Origin: Rhodobacter sp.
GTDB lineage: Bacteria; Pseudomonadota; Alphaproteobacteria; Rhodobacterales; Rhodobacteraceae
Length of the DNA stretch: 64,000 nucleotides
NCBI GenBank assembly: GCA_027484145.1
Contig: JAIXUH010000033.1
Coordinates: forward strand, 1-64,000
Direction: 5' to 3'
The position numbers and the translations under genes were made by a program. Of the stretch, positions 27,957 to 37,810 are shown piece by piece (the stretch's first letter is position 1; every line of letters begins with the position of its first letter). The notes beneath the pieces are model-generated. The model was not told where the DNA came from and did no database searches. It saw only the letters and a program-made list of their open reading frames with translations.

Positions 27957-29284
27957 GTGACGAGACCCAAGCCGAAAAGCTGACCGCCCGTATGGAGCGC
28001 ATGAAACCTTCCGAGGCCCCAAAGCGCCGCCGGGGTGTCAACCCGTACGCACTTTCTGCGGTCACAGCCGTCGCAGGTGTCGGCGTTGGGGCATGGCTGG
28101 TGCTGGCCGCACCCGATGCCCCTGCCCCGGCACCCGCCATCGAGACCGCTTCGGTCAGCGATTTTCAGGGCGATGGCACGGGCACCGATGGCTTCAGCGT
28201 CTCACGGCCAAAGCCGCAGATCGTCCCGGCTGCGCCCGACACCTCGGAGGCGGAACGTTTGCAGGCCGAGATCGAGGCGCTGAACGCCCAGATCGCCGAT
28301 CTGAAAGCCAATCCGGTGACCGTTACCGACGAGGCCGCACTGGCAGACCTGAAAGCGCAGGTTGCAGCCCTTGATGCCGAGGCAAAGGCCCGGGCTGCAG
28401 CCCTCTCCGATCTTGAGCGCGAGAACATTCGGCTGCAAACCGAGCTTGAAACCAAGGCGCTGATCGATGGCGACTCCGAGGCTGAAGCGGCCCGCGCTCG
28501 GGAAGAAGAACTGGCCCGGCGCAGGCAAGAAGCCGAGATGCTGAATGAGGCACAGATCCATTCCGATATGGTCGCCTTGCGATCCAGTATGGATATGGGC
28601 GGGGATGCGGGCGGAATTGCTGGGCCCGGGGCCCCTGCCTCGGGCGCGCCCGGGCAAGCCGCAACCGGCGATGATGCGTTTCGCAGGGCCGGGGCCAAGG
28701 CGGCCGAGGTCCGGCAAGCCGAGGTCATCGCCGATCCTGCCCATACCGTGATGCAAGGCACGCTGATCGAAGCAGCCCTTGAGACCGCGATCAGCACCGA
28801 TCTTGCCGGCAACGTCTCGGCTATCGTCAGCCATGATGTCTGGTCGTTCGACATGTCCCGCGTACTCATCCCACGCGGCTCGCGTCTCTTCGGGCGCTAC
28901 GATTCCGAAGTTGATGCCGGTCAGCGGCGTGTGCTCATCGCTTGGGACCGGTTGGTCACAACCGATGGTCAATCCGTCACCCTTGCTGCCTACGGCACCG
29001 ATCGGATCGGGCGCTCGGGTTTGCCCGGCACGGTGCGAAACCACTTCCTCCAGCGTTTTGGCACTGCCGCTCTGATTTCCCTGATCGGGGCCGTACCAAC
29101 ACTGGCAGCCGACAAATACGCGGCCAATGAGGTGGCCTCGGACACCGCCGAGAATGTCGGCACCGATCTCGGCGAAGCGGTCAACACGGTGATGGCCGAT
29201 TATCTCAGCATCCCGCCGACGATCAGCGTCAACCAGGGCGCAGTCGTGATGATCCGTGTCGACGCGGATCTGGCGTTTTACTGA
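27953..29284 (+). CDS. virB10: VirB10 core-complex protein
   Basis: A 443-residue protein spanning the envelope: cytoplasmic start, membrane helix about 28-50, an Ala/Pro-rich then coiled-coil region at about 95-205 (long runs of EIEALNAQIADLKA type), and the C-terminal beta-barrel with GTLIEAALETAIS and PRGSRLFGRYDSEV. Overlaps virB9 and virB11 by four bases and one base respectively. Confidence 0.96.
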   Translation: MSDETQAEKLTARMERMKPSEAPKRRRGVNPYALSAVTAVAGVGVGAWLVLAAPDAPAPAPAIETASVSDFQGDGTGTDGFSVSRPKPQIVPAAPDTSEAERLQAEIEALNAQIADLKANPVTVTDEAALADLKAQVAALDAEAKARAAALSDLERENIRLQTELETKALIDGDSEAEAARAREEELARRRQEAEMLNEAQIHSDMVALRSSMDMGGDAGGIAGPGAPASGAPGQAATGDDAFRRAGAKAAEVRQAEVIADPAHTVMQGTLIEAALETAISTDLAGNVSAIVSHDVWSFDMSRVLIPRGSRLFGRYDSEVDAGQRRVLIAWDRLVTTDGQSVTLAAYGTDRIGRSGLPGTVRNHFLQRFGTAALISLIGAVPTLAADKYAANEVASDTAENVGTDLGEAVNTVMADYLSIPPTISVNQGAVVMIRVDADLAFY

Positions 29285-30270
29285 TGAGCTATCTCGACAC
29301 CTATCTCGGGCAGCTCGACGCCGCCCTGTCGGACCCGGCCGTCATGGAACTGGCGATCAACGCCGATGGGTCGATCTGGCTGGAACGTGCGGGGCAAATC
29401 CACATGACACCAAGTGGTCTTGCCGCCCTGCCCGCGCGGTCCGTGCGGGATCTGGCCTCCCAGATCGCCAACTCGACGTCGAACACATTCACCGAAACTG
29501 CGCCTCTGGTTTCGGCAGCAGTGCGGTATCGGGACTTGATGCTGCGCTGTCAGGTGGTGGGCAGCCCTGCTGTCTCGGGCGGCACGGTGATTGGCATCCG
29601 GGTGTTTCGGTCCCGACATGGGGATGTTCGGCGTGTGGCCAAATCCTTCAGCTTTCTGCGGGGTCAAGAAAACTCCCTGGAAGAGGAGCGCCGCGCGATG
29701 GTGGCTGAGATCCGCGCCGGATCAGAAGGAGCGGATGTCGAAGCATTCCTTGGCAAACTGGTCTCCGAGCGGCTGAACGTCATCGTCTCGGGGGGCACCT
29801 CGACCGGCAAAACCGAGTTGGGCCGCAAACTTCTGGAAATGGTCGCCTCCGACGAGCGGATCATCACCATTGAGGATTCCCTCGAACTCCTGCCCGGTCA
29901 GCCCAACACCGTGAGTCTCATCGCGCAGCGCGATGAAGGCTCGCCCCGCTCTGCCGACAAGCTTTTGCAGGCCACGCTGCGCCTGCGACCTGACCGGATC
30001 ATTCTGGGCGAATTGCGCGGGGCCGAAGCCGCGACGTTTCTAGATGCGATCAACACCGGGCATTCGGGATCCTTCACCACGCTGCACGCCCATTCGGCCC
30101 GCAAGGCCATGGACCGTCTGGCGCTTCTGGTGATGGCCCAAGGCACCAAGCTCAGTTTCGGCGAAGTCATCCGATACCTTCAGACCTCGATCGACGTGAT
30201 CCTGCAGATGGGCCGCATCGGCGATCAGCGCGGGATCATGGAGATGTATTTCCCCGGCCTCGACGACTGA
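29284..30270 (+). CDS. virB11: VirB11 hexameric secretion ATPase
   Basis: A 328-residue traffic ATPase. Walker A GGTSTGKTEL lies near residue 170, followed by the Asp box EDSLEL, the His box GHSGSFTTLHAHSA and a Walker B-like RIILGELRGAEA. It powers pilus assembly and substrate transfer with VirB4 and VirD4. The ATG shares its A with the TGA of virB10. Confidence 0.97.
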   Translation: MSYLDTYLGQLDAALSDPAVMELAINADGSIWLERAGQIHMTPSGLAALPARSVRDLASQIANSTSNTFTETAPLVSAAVRYRDLMLRCQVVGSPAVSGGTVIGIRVFRSRHGDVRRVAKSFSFLRGQENSLEEERRAMVAEIRAGSEGADVEAFLGKLVSERLNVIVSGGTSTGKTELGRKLLEMVASDERIITIEDSLELLPGQPNTVSLIAQRDEGSPRSADKLLQATLRLRPDRIILGELRGAEAATFLDAINTGHSGSFTTLHAHSARKAMDRLALLVMAQGTKLSFGEVIRYLQTSIDVILQMGRIGDQRGIMEMYFPGLDD

Positions 30271-30341
30271 CGCCGCCGCAGCGCCCGACCGCGCCCCCCC
30301 CATCTCTTCCCTCTTTCCGGCTCTTTGCCCGCAGGTACCCC

Positions 30342-32525
30342 ATGGAAAACGACAGCAATGCAGGGCTGAAACGCCCGGAAACAGAGCGCCGCGATTTGGA
30401 GCCTCCGGCCACAGAGCGACCCAAGGAATACTTCTCGGTTCGCCTGACGCTTTCGGGGGCAGCACAGGAGTTCGAAGACCCCCGTCTGGCGGGCGAGGCG
30501 TTCTTCCGCGCCGATCCGGCAGAGCGGCCATCGGTCGCGCATATCGATGGCAATACTGCACGGACTATGGCGCGCACCGAAATTCACGGGGTCCATGAAA
30601 GCGGCGAGAAGCGGTATTTCAAAAGCCTGCCGGACTCGCATGCGCCGGATGCCGAGTTCCGCGCCGGGTTTCTGAATGCGATGGAGGCCTCGCTGACGGA
30701 GCGGTTGGGCAATGTCGAGTGGGGAAAAGACGGCCCCGCAGTGACCGAGCGGCTTGATACAGGTTTGAGGGACGATCTCGAGGCCCTCGCGCGTCGGGAG
30801 CCAGAAAAGGCGGCGACGCTTTGGGCAGATCGCAGTGACGCGGTCCCGCCCGGGCCGACATTGCGCGAGGCGGTGCAAGCCCTCGAAGCAACCGCAGATC
30901 GTGACGTCGCTGCCCACCAGGACGCCCCTGCCGAAAAGCCATCCATCATCGCAACAGGCGACTGGGTCACGACTGATGCAAATGTCGAACTGAGGCCCGT
31001 GGCGGTAGCAAGTGATCGGGGCATTCACGCAGGCTACGAGGCAAATCTGCCGGGATGGGAGAATGAAGTCACAGTCTCCGAGCGCACCTTCCCGAATTCC
31101 CGCGAGGCGCTGCGCCATGCTTATGATTTCTACGAGGGTGGTGAGGAAGGTCTCGAAGTGGCGGTGAGTCGTGCAGCCGAGATTGATCGCGAGTTGGCGG
31201 AAGAACCCGACCGTGGACCTGAAGGGCTCGTCCTTGAGCATCGGCCACAGCCCGAGTTTGCCCGCCCCGAGACTGCGATCTATGCGGGCGATGAAGCGCA
31301 GCTTGTCCTGACCCTTGGCCGAGACACTGAAAACACCCGTGACCTAGCCGAGCGGCTCGTCGCCGACCCGGAATTTCGGAAGGTGGTAGCCGACCATATC
31401 CCTGATGTGGACGGCACGCTTGGCACCGGTCGCTTTGTCGACGGCGAAGGCTCCGCAGGATTTCTACCCTACGAGCTTTTGGCCGTTACCTCCTATGGTC
31501 GCAATGGCGGCGCCGAAGTTCTGGCGAAATTCCCCGATGAGGGTCCGCTCAGTGAAGCCTTGGCCAAGCATCTGACGCATAGCCCGGTGATGGCGGCCTA
31601 TGTCGAAGAGGAACAGCAGCGTAGCGATTTTGCTTCCGACCCGGCGCGGGCAATCTCGGCCTGGGTGGCGCAATCAACCGCGCAGATCGACAGATTGCCG
31701 TCGGACCGGCAGGACGACCTGCGATCTGAAATGCAGGGCATCGCCAAGGAAGCAGCGGCGGCCTTTGGGCTGGATCGACAGCAGTCGGAAATCGAAGCCC
31801 CGCCCCGTTCGACACTGTATAGCACCACCATCGGCGCAAACACGTTGGCGATTGCCGGGGCCGAGAAAGACCTCGACGAAAGCAGTGCCAAGATGTTGAG
31901 CGCTACTTTGAGTTCATATGCGAACATCGCTGGGATCGATTTCAAGAAGCTTGAGACGCGACTCGAAACTGGGGCGGCCAACGCCCGCGAAGAAGAGTCG
32001 TGGGTGAAATCCGATATTGCCGATGTCGCCAAGCGGCATGGCTTTGATCTCAGCAGCGCCCAAGGTCGCAGTTCGGCGGCCGAGCGGGTGGATCGTTTCT
32101 ACGAGCGTGCAGCCGAATTGATCCAGTCCGCCCGCAGCATTGAAGTGACCCGTGGACCTGACCCGCTGGTGGAGGCTTTGGGTTCACTGGCGCGCGTCCA
32201 TGCCAGCCAGGGATCCGTCGCCTTCCGAAACGAAAATCAGGCGCGGGACTTCGCGGAAGAGATGAAGGAGCGCTACGGGGCGACGGTATTGAAAGACATT
32301 GCCGCAGGCCGGACGGAGGCACTGGCCAAGGACGTGCCCGACCCGGCCGCTCGGGCGGCAATGGCCGTTGCCGTCGTCTCCGCTGCCAAGGAACACCCCG
32401 CGCTTGGTCTCAGCGCGCATGAAGCCGAAGCGGCGGAACGCAGAATGGTGGCGCAAGCGGCGTCGCGGCCACCTGAACACGCGCGGGCGCATGCCCACGA
32501 TCGCAATCAGGACCGGGAGTTTTGA
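30342..32525 (+). CDS. Relaxase-tail paralogue between virB11 and virD4, no relaxase domain
   Basis: A 727-residue, acidic, mostly helical protein without signal or membrane helices. Its last 200 residues match the tail of the MobA relaxase encoded at 42868: for example LETGAANAREEESWVKSDI against LATGAANAWEERDWVRSDL, and AGRTEALAKD with AVAVVSAAKEHPALGLS against SGRTEALERD with ARAVVSAAKSHVAFGLT. The N-terminal part lacks the three-histidine motif and the catalytic tyrosine. The shared tail may be a VirD4/T4SS docking region, which would make this a secreted or coupling accessory protein; that is inference. It ends in a TTGA overlap with virD4. Confidence 0.75.
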   Translation: MENDSNAGLKRPETERRDLEPPATERPKEYFSVRLTLSGAAQEFEDPRLAGEAFFRADPAERPSVAHIDGNTARTMARTEIHGVHESGEKRYFKSLPDSHAPDAEFRAGFLNAMEASLTERLGNVEWGKDGPAVTERLDTGLRDDLEALARREPEKAATLWADRSDAVPPGPTLREAVQALEATADRDVAAHQDAPAEKPSIIATGDWVTTDANVELRPVAVASDRGIHAGYEANLPGWENEVTVSERTFPNSREALRHAYDFYEGGEEGLEVAVSRAAEIDRELAEEPDRGPEGLVLEHRPQPEFARPETAIYAGDEAQLVLTLGRDTENTRDLAERLVADPEFRKVVADHIPDVDGTLGTGRFVDGEGSAGFLPYELLAVTSYGRNGGAEVLAKFPDEGPLSEALAKHLTHSPVMAAYVEEEQQRSDFASDPARAISAWVAQSTAQIDRLPSDRQDDLRSEMQGIAKEAAAAFGLDRQQSEIEAPPRSTLYSTTIGANTLAIAGAEKDLDESSAKMLSATLSSYANIAGIDFKKLETRLETGAANAREEESWVKSDIADVAKRHGFDLSSAQGRSSAAERVDRFYERAAELIQSARSIEVTRGPDPLVEALGSLARVHASQGSVAFRNENQARDFAEEMKERYGATVLKDIAAGRTEALAKDVPDPAARAAMAVAVVSAAKEHPALGLSAHEAEAAERRMVAQAASRPPEHARAHAHDRNQDREF

Positions 32526-34519
32526 TCTTGCAACGCATTGCTTTGCTGCTTCCCCTTGGTCTCACCTCCGGCCTGCTTGTCGGCCTCATCGCCGGGGGTC
32601 TTGTCCTCAACCTGATCTTGGGGCGCGATCCGAACGCAACCGGCATCTTTGTCCTGATTGCCGAGTTCCCCGGTTTCGCACGGCTGACCTCAGTGCCCTG
32701 GGTCCTGCCTTGGCAGATCGTCGGTGCATCAACGGTGCTCTTCACGATTGCGGCGGTCGCCCTGACCTTCCGCCAGCAGCTGACCGAATATGGTCAGGCC
32801 AAGTTCCAGGCGCGCGCTGAGATGAAGGCCAATGGCCTTATGCAGCCCTTGGGCGCAGGCATGGTCTTCGGCAAGCTGGGCGCCCCTTCAAAGACCGCGC
32901 CTTACGTCAGCGCCACGTTCCAGAAGTTTCCGCATTGTCTTGTCGTGGCACCAACCAGGGCCGGTAAAGGCGTGGGCTACGTCATTCCGAACACGCTCCT
33001 CTTCAACGGCAGCATCGTGGTGCTCGACGTGAAGGGCGAAATCTTTGAGGCAACTTCCCGGCACCGCCAGGCCGAGGGTGACGCGGTCTATCGCTTTTCG
33101 CCTTTCGATTTTGAACATCCGACCCATCGCTACAACCCGCTCGAGCGCGTCGCCCGCGTTGAAAATCTCGAACAACGCTATACCGAACTGGCCAAGATCT
33201 CAGACTACTTCTTGACGGTTTCCGACAAAGGCACCGCTGGCGACTTCTTGACCGAAGGGCGTGAGTTATTCGTCGCTGCAGGGCTTCTGGCCATTGAGCG
33301 GGGCAAGCCCACCATCGGCGAGATCAGCCGGATCCTCTTTGGCCGGGGCGCCACCCAAGAGGTTTATGGCGAACATGCCGAAGAGGTGAAACACCCGAAC
33401 GCCGCCCAGACCTTCCGCAAGTTCGCGGGGTATTCCGACCGTACCTTGTCTTCCCACGCGTCCGTTCTGGGCGGCGCGGGCATGACGCTTTGGAACAACC
33501 CGGCCGTGGATCGCGCCACCTCCGGCAATGATTTCTCCTTTGCTGACCTGCGCAAGCGGCCGATGTCGATCTATGTCGTCGTTAACGCCGATGACATCCG
33601 CACCTTGTCGCCTTTGGTGCGGCTCTTCTTCGGAGAACTGATCGCCACCATGCGCTCCACTCTCCCCGACCCGAAATCCGAGCCATGGCCGGTCATGGTC
33701 ATGCTTGATGAATTCGACCAGTTGGGGCCAATGCCGATCGTCGAGCAGGCGCTGAAGCAGTTGGCCGGCCACGGTGCGCGGGTGTCGATCATCACCCAGT
33801 CAATCCCCGGTCTTGACAACATCTATGGCGAGAATGTCCGCCTGTCGCTCGAGTCCGCCGCCGGCATGAAGCTCTACCTCGCGGCCAACGACAAGAAGAC
33901 GGCTGGAGAGATTTCGGATGCGTTGGGCAAGACGACCAAGCTTTCGGTCTCGGACAGTGTGTCGAGGGATCGGGACTTCATGCAGCGGCGATCTGTCAGT
34001 CGACGAATGGAAGAGCGGCCACTTCTGACCCCTGATGAGGTGCGGCGGTTGAATCCTGATCAGGCGATCCTCATCCCGGAACGGCAGAACCCGCTACTGG
34101 TCCAGCGGATCGTTTATTTCCAGGACCCGACCTTCAAGAAGCTGTTCGACGCACAGAAGGGTTCCCTGCCCTATCCGCCCAAAGAGGCTGCAGACGTGCA
34201 GGTGCTGACCCAACGGATGGAGGCGTTGGAGCGGCGGCTGGCCGAACGGATGCTGGTGGATTTTGTGCGTCCGGAGAAGGCGAAGGCTGAAGCCCCGGTT
34301 GAGCCGGAGCCGAAACTTGCGGCCGAGATAGTGGCGCGGGATGAGATCGCGCCAGAGGCCGAACTGGCAGCAGTCAAAGCTGATGCGACAACCACAATGG
34401 AACAGGCCGAAGCCATCGCAGACCTCGAGGTTGATCTTGCAGCCTTGAAGCCACCGACCACGATCGCGGTTTCCAAGATAAGTAAGTTTTCTCGGAAGCT
34501 CACTGGCTTAGAAGTGTGA
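32522..34519 (+). CDS. virD4: VirD4/TraG coupling ATPase
   Basis: A 665-residue type IV coupling protein that feeds the relaxase-DNA complex to the channel. Two N-terminal membrane helices (about 5-30 and 60-85), Walker A PTRAGKGVGYV near residue 144, and Walker B VMLDEFDQLGPMP. The C terminus beyond about 540 is variable and acidic/Ala-rich, as expected for a substrate-specificity region. The start is TTG at 32522, overlapping the stop of the upstream gene. This is the last transfer gene before the cargo block. Confidence 0.95.
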   Translation: MILQRIALLLPLGLTSGLLVGLIAGGLVLNLILGRDPNATGIFVLIAEFPGFARLTSVPWVLPWQIVGASTVLFTIAAVALTFRQQLTEYGQAKFQARAEMKANGLMQPLGAGMVFGKLGAPSKTAPYVSATFQKFPHCLVVAPTRAGKGVGYVIPNTLLFNGSIVVLDVKGEIFEATSRHRQAEGDAVYRFSPFDFEHPTHRYNPLERVARVENLEQRYTELAKISDYFLTVSDKGTAGDFLTEGRELFVAAGLLAIERGKPTIGEISRILFGRGATQEVYGEHAEEVKHPNAAQTFRKFAGYSDRTLSSHASVLGGAGMTLWNNPAVDRATSGNDFSFADLRKRPMSIYVVVNADDIRTLSPLVRLFFGELIATMRSTLPDPKSEPWPVMVMLDEFDQLGPMPIVEQALKQLAGHGARVSIITQSIPGLDNIYGENVRLSLESAAGMKLYLAANDKKTAGEISDALGKTTKLSVSDSVSRDRDFMQRRSVSRRMEERPLLTPDEVRRLNPDQAILIPERQNPLLVQRIVYFQDPTFKKLFDAQKGSLPYPPKEAADVQVLTQRMEALERRLAERMLVDFVRPEKAKAEAPVEPEPKLAAEIVARDEIAPEAELAAVKADATTTMEQAEAIADLEVDLAALKPPTTIAVSKISKFSRKLTGLEV

Positions 34520-34644
34520 CGACACGGCTCTTCACAAGCTCAACCACCGTCTGCCAGATCACGTATCATACTGCAGCGTGCACAGACGTTCCCAAAGTGG
34601 CTACCGGCAGTTCCAGCGAACTGCTTTTATGGTACTTTCTCAGC

Positions 34645-34672
34645 TTGCTCCTGCGTCATCCCCAGTTATGAT
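34645..34672 (+). promoter_or_regulatory. Candidate promoter of the phosphoribosyltransferase operon
   Basis: TTGCTC (34645-34650), 16-base spacer, TATGAT (34667-34672). Transcription would start near the ATG at 34679, and no Shine-Dalgarno sequence precedes that ATG, so the message could be leaderless. This is pattern matching only. Confidence 0.35.
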
Positions 34673-34678
34673 CTGCCT

Positions 34679-35899
34679 ATGATTTCAAATGGCCTCGCTC
34701 TAACGCTTATTGCAGATGTAATGGAATGGGACGGGCCGACCGCAACCCGAGAGTTCGGTTGGCTCAGACTCATGGCGGCTGTGAAATATGACGGATATGC
34801 TGATTTCGCTGCTGGTGCCGGCTTTCTGGAGGCATTGGTCGATTGGATGCGTCAGTTCGACACCGCTGCTGATCGAAATGTTGCCTATCGTTTCGTGAAG
34901 GATCGACTTGTCTACATATCGACAGCAGAGATGCATCGTGTTGTGGAGGCTTTTCTCCCAGAAATCGTCACTCCATATCTTCGTCAAGAGGTGGCTCGGG
35001 CGCATGGTATAGCACCTTGGCGGGTCTGGGCCTCGCCAGAGTCTGCAAAGGCATTCGAAGAACACCTCCGTCGATGCCTTTTTGTAGGACTGAGCGATGG
35101 TAGCCGCATCGACGTCCTGCGACGCTCCAATGTAGGCCGTCTCTCACAGGAACAGGTTGTTCCCATGATGAATGTGGACGAAGCCAAGTGGGAGAGTCTC
35201 GGCGTGGATCTGATGAAGGAAACGGGGCAAGGTCCTGAATCGCGCTTCCAGGACGTCTATTTAATCGATGACTTCACAGCGTCGGGTACCACCTTTATTA
35301 GACAAAGCGGTGGCGAGGTGAAGGGTAAGTTAAAGAAATTTAACGATATAGTCGTTGCGGCTCGAAAGTCGATCGAAGCTCGAGGAAAAGTGTTTCCGAT
35401 CGCGAAGGACTATAACCTCCATATCCATCATCATATCTCAACTGCTCAGGCACGCGCAGCCCTCGTGACGCGCGTGGACCAGCTTGCTTTGGGCCTCGAA
35501 GGGCGTGACTTCAACGATTGTGTGCGGGTCACCGAATGCTTGTTGTTGGGAAATGACCTTCCGCTCGGCCACGCACAGACCGGTCTTAAAGCTGCAGGTG
35601 CGGTCGAGCAGGACGCAGTTGGTTTCGCTCCAAACCGATGTGGCGCGAACACAATTGACCGGGCAGTGCTCGACCTTTGCGAGAAAACTTACGACCCTGC
35701 ACTTTTCAAGCAGGCCGAGAAGCATTGCAGAGAAGCCGGGATGGCGACTATGTGCTACGGTTATGGCGGCTGCGCCTTGCCTCTTGTTCTGGAACACAAC
35801 ACGCCCAACAATTCAATTCCGTTGATTTGGTCAGAGACCGGCCCCGCAATCAACCCGCGAATGAGGCCGCTCTTCCAGCGTCGCCAACGGCACGGTTAA
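34679..35899 (+). CDS. Phosphoribosyltransferase-like protein, first gene of the cargo operon
   Basis: A 406-residue protein whose centre carries the PRPP-binding signature VYLIDDFTASGTT (residues 193-205): two acidic residues followed by the phosphate loop. The N-terminal 130 residues are helical and could be a wHTH-like or recognition domain. Other striking blocks are LRRSNVGRLSQEQVVPM (about 147-163) and LVLEHNTPNNSIPLIW near the end. I recall a group of phosphoribosyltransferase-like proteins with such an HNTPNN block placed among conflict systems, but could not check it. It probably uses PRPP or a ribosyl-phosphate ligand. The ATPase gene starts 3 bp downstream. Base composition is lower in GC than the transfer genes. 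Confidence 0.82.
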   Translation: MISNGLALTLIADVMEWDGPTATREFGWLRLMAAVKYDGYADFAAGAGFLEALVDWMRQFDTAADRNVAYRFVKDRLVYISTAEMHRVVEAFLPEIVTPYLRQEVARAHGIAPWRVWASPESAKAFEEHLRRCLFVGLSDGSRIDVLRRSNVGRLSQEQVVPMMNVDEAKWESLGVDLMKETGQGPESRFQDVYLIDDFTASGTTFIRQSGGEVKGKLKKFNDIVVAARKSIEARGKVFPIAKDYNLHIHHHISTAQARAALVTRVDQLALGLEGRDFNDCVRVTECLLLGNDLPLGHAQTGLKAAGAVEQDAVGFAPNRCGANTIDRAVLDLCEKTYDPALFKQAEKHCREAGMATMCYGYGGCALPLVLEHNTPNNSIPLIWSETGPAINPRMRPLFQRRQRHG

Positions 35900-35902
35900 A
35901 AT

Positions 35903-37810
35903 ATGGCAAACCCTTTTCTCAGGCGTGCGACAGAATATATCCGCGACGCGGAAGCGTTTCTATCAATAGTTAGCCCGCTACCTTTGACGACATTTTTGGC
36001 CGAAAGCCCTCACAAGGAGCATCTTTTTACGCATTTGATTCGGATCATCGGTTCGCCTGGCACGGGAAAAACAATGTTGGCCACGCTGGCAGAGTTCCGA
36101 ATGGTTGAATCGATCTTGAACGACCAGAGCAGCACTACCAATAAAGCGCTAGCGCGCGCACTCGCAGATGCAGGCTTTGTAGTTGATCAATCCCCTCACG
36201 TGGCAGCGATACGCATTCCAATGGAGTCCGAGTACCGCGATTTTTGGGAGTTGCCTTATCCGGAGGAAGTGCGCACAAAGCTCGCGTTTCGACTCCTCCA
36301 AGCTCGTGCAATGCTTGGACTCATACGCAACCTCACGGCCAAGGGCACTAGATCACTTGATCAGATTCGCTTCAAGTCGCGAGCCGAGTTTGAGGCGCAG
36401 GCAGTTCAGATAGGAGGACTATCGGCAGAAGGATTGCGGCGGCGAGCAATAGAAGTTGAACGTGCGATTTACGGTGTAGGTTCAGGTTTGGTTCCCCCAT
36501 CGTTAGACAAACTGCCAGCCGATGCGATTGCCCCTTATGATCCGTTTGATGTTATCCACGCTATCGAAATCGATTGGAACGGGACTTGGATCGAATTGCG
36601 GCCCCTGGCGATGCTCGATGACGTTCACGACTTACATCACGATCAACTTGAGGCCCTGTTTGTTGCTCTGTCCCGCCGCGAGATGCAGTTCGGCCGTTGG
36701 ATGATGATGAGGCTCGACGCTCTTAGCCCAGGAGCAGTATTGCGATCACCAACCCTTCAGCCTTCCCATAACCGGGCTCAGGGGCGGGACTTCTTTGATG
36801 TACCGATGCAGGTCGACCCTAACAAGGCGCAAGCACGCAAGAAGTTTCGCAAGATGGCGAAGGGTATCGCCGACCTTTATCTTCCGATGATTGAAACTTT
36901 TCGAAACCGTCCTCCTCCACCCCTGCAGGCCTTGCTATCAAGCGCTCCGCCGAAGCTAACACCTACCCAATTGAGCGAACTGCAGCGATCGGTAGACAAA
37001 GATCAGCAAAAGCTCGGTATCACTGCCGCGCGGCGTTCCATGATTAATGAACTAGTCTCCGATTACGCGAAGACTAACGCTTTTGATGTTGGGGATGATG
37101 TCTCTGCCGCAATGACGCGCATACTTTTGCATCGCTACGACAAACGTGTTTCACAATCGACCCCCTCACTTTTTGGTGATGAAGACGATCCGGATCCGAA
37201 AAATCCTCTCAAGGCCGATGGTGATGTAGCACATGGCGCTCGACTGCACCTTCACCATGCGTTTGACCGCCCCTTGCATTACGGTGTCGATGAAGTTTGC
37301 GATGCGAGCAACGAGAACGCCGAGGTCTTTCTAGGGTATGCTGGCGAATTGGTGGGTGAGGTCGAGACGCGAGCCATCCGCAGGCGCCCGCTCGAATTAG
37401 AGCCGACAATTCAACAACGTGTCCTAGCGGGCAGAGCCCGGCGCACCGTAGAACAGTGGGCCTTCCCACAAGCGACTCGTGTGCGTTCGTTGACTAACGC
37501 AATTGGGCAGGCGTGCGTGGCTCGGTCGCTTGAGCCCAATGCACCACTCGGCGCAGGTGCAAACGCAGTGGCAGTCTTGGAAGAAGAGTTCGGAAAGCTA
37601 CAAAGCGATGATGTGGTTCTTCTTGTTCTTAAGCATGCTGTCGCCAGCGGCGCAGTTACGATCGAGCGTGATTATGGACAAGGCGGCAGATTGTGGTGCC
37701 TTATCGAACTCACAGGAACAGTCGCGCTGGTCCATGGACTGACTTTTATTCGTGGCGGATTCATCCCCGTAAAGGAGCGATTTTTGCGCGAGGCCATCGA
37801 GAATGCGTGA
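35903..37810 (+). CDS. AAA ATPase of ORC/CDC6-like type, second gene of the cargo operon
   Basis: A 635-residue P-loop ATPase. Walker A GSPGTGKT at residues 50-57 sits very near the N terminus, and LAMLDDVHDLHHDQLEALF near 235-253 provides Walker B with a following acidic pair. The region after 330 is helical, and residues near 500-560 may form winged-helix modules. The layout resembles the ORC/CDC6-like ATPases I associate with phosphoribosyltransferase-like partners; the name is recalled and not checked. It probably senses a DNA or protein trigger, or remodels a partner, using ATP. It starts 3 bp after the previous stop and overlaps the next gene by 8 bases. Confidence 0.8.
   Translation: MANPFLRRATEYIRDAEAFLSIVSPLPLTTFLAESPHKEHLFTHLIRIIGSPGTGKTMLATLAEFRMVESILNDQSSTTNKALARALADAGFVVDQSPHVAAIRIPMESEYRDFWELPYPEEVRTKLAFRLLQARAMLGLIRNLTAKGTRSLDQIRFKSRAEFEAQAVQIGGLSAEGLRRRAIEVERAIYGVGSGLVPPSLDKLPADAIAPYDPFDVIHAIEIDWNGTWIELRPLAMLDDVHDLHHDQLEALFVALSRREMQFGRWMMMRLDALSPGAVLRSPTLQPSHNRAQGRDFFDVPMQVDPNKAQARKKFRKMAKGIADLYLPMIETFRNRPPPPLQALLSSAPPKLTPTQLSELQRSVDKDQQKLGITAARRSMINELVSDYAKTNAFDVGDDVSAAMTRILLHRYDKRVSQSTPSLFGDEDDPDPKNPLKADGDVAHGARLHLHHAFDRPLHYGVDEVCDASNENAEVFLGYAGELVGEVETRAIRRRPLELEPTIQQRVLAGRARRTVEQWAFPQATRVRSLTNAIGQACVARSLEPNAPLGAGANAVAVLEEEFGKLQSDDVVLLVLKHAVASGAVTIERDYGQGGRLWCLIELTGTVALVHGLTFIRGGFIPVKERFLREAIENA

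Noticed and set aside
30225-31241. 338-residue minus-strand frame opposite virB11 and the relaxase-tail gene
   Set aside because: No ribosome site or domain; the plus-strand genes are supported by motifs and paralogy.
34520-34678. Attachment site or target duplication at the left edge of the cargo block
   Set aside because: No direct repeat shared with the right edge (42797-42867) could be found by eye.
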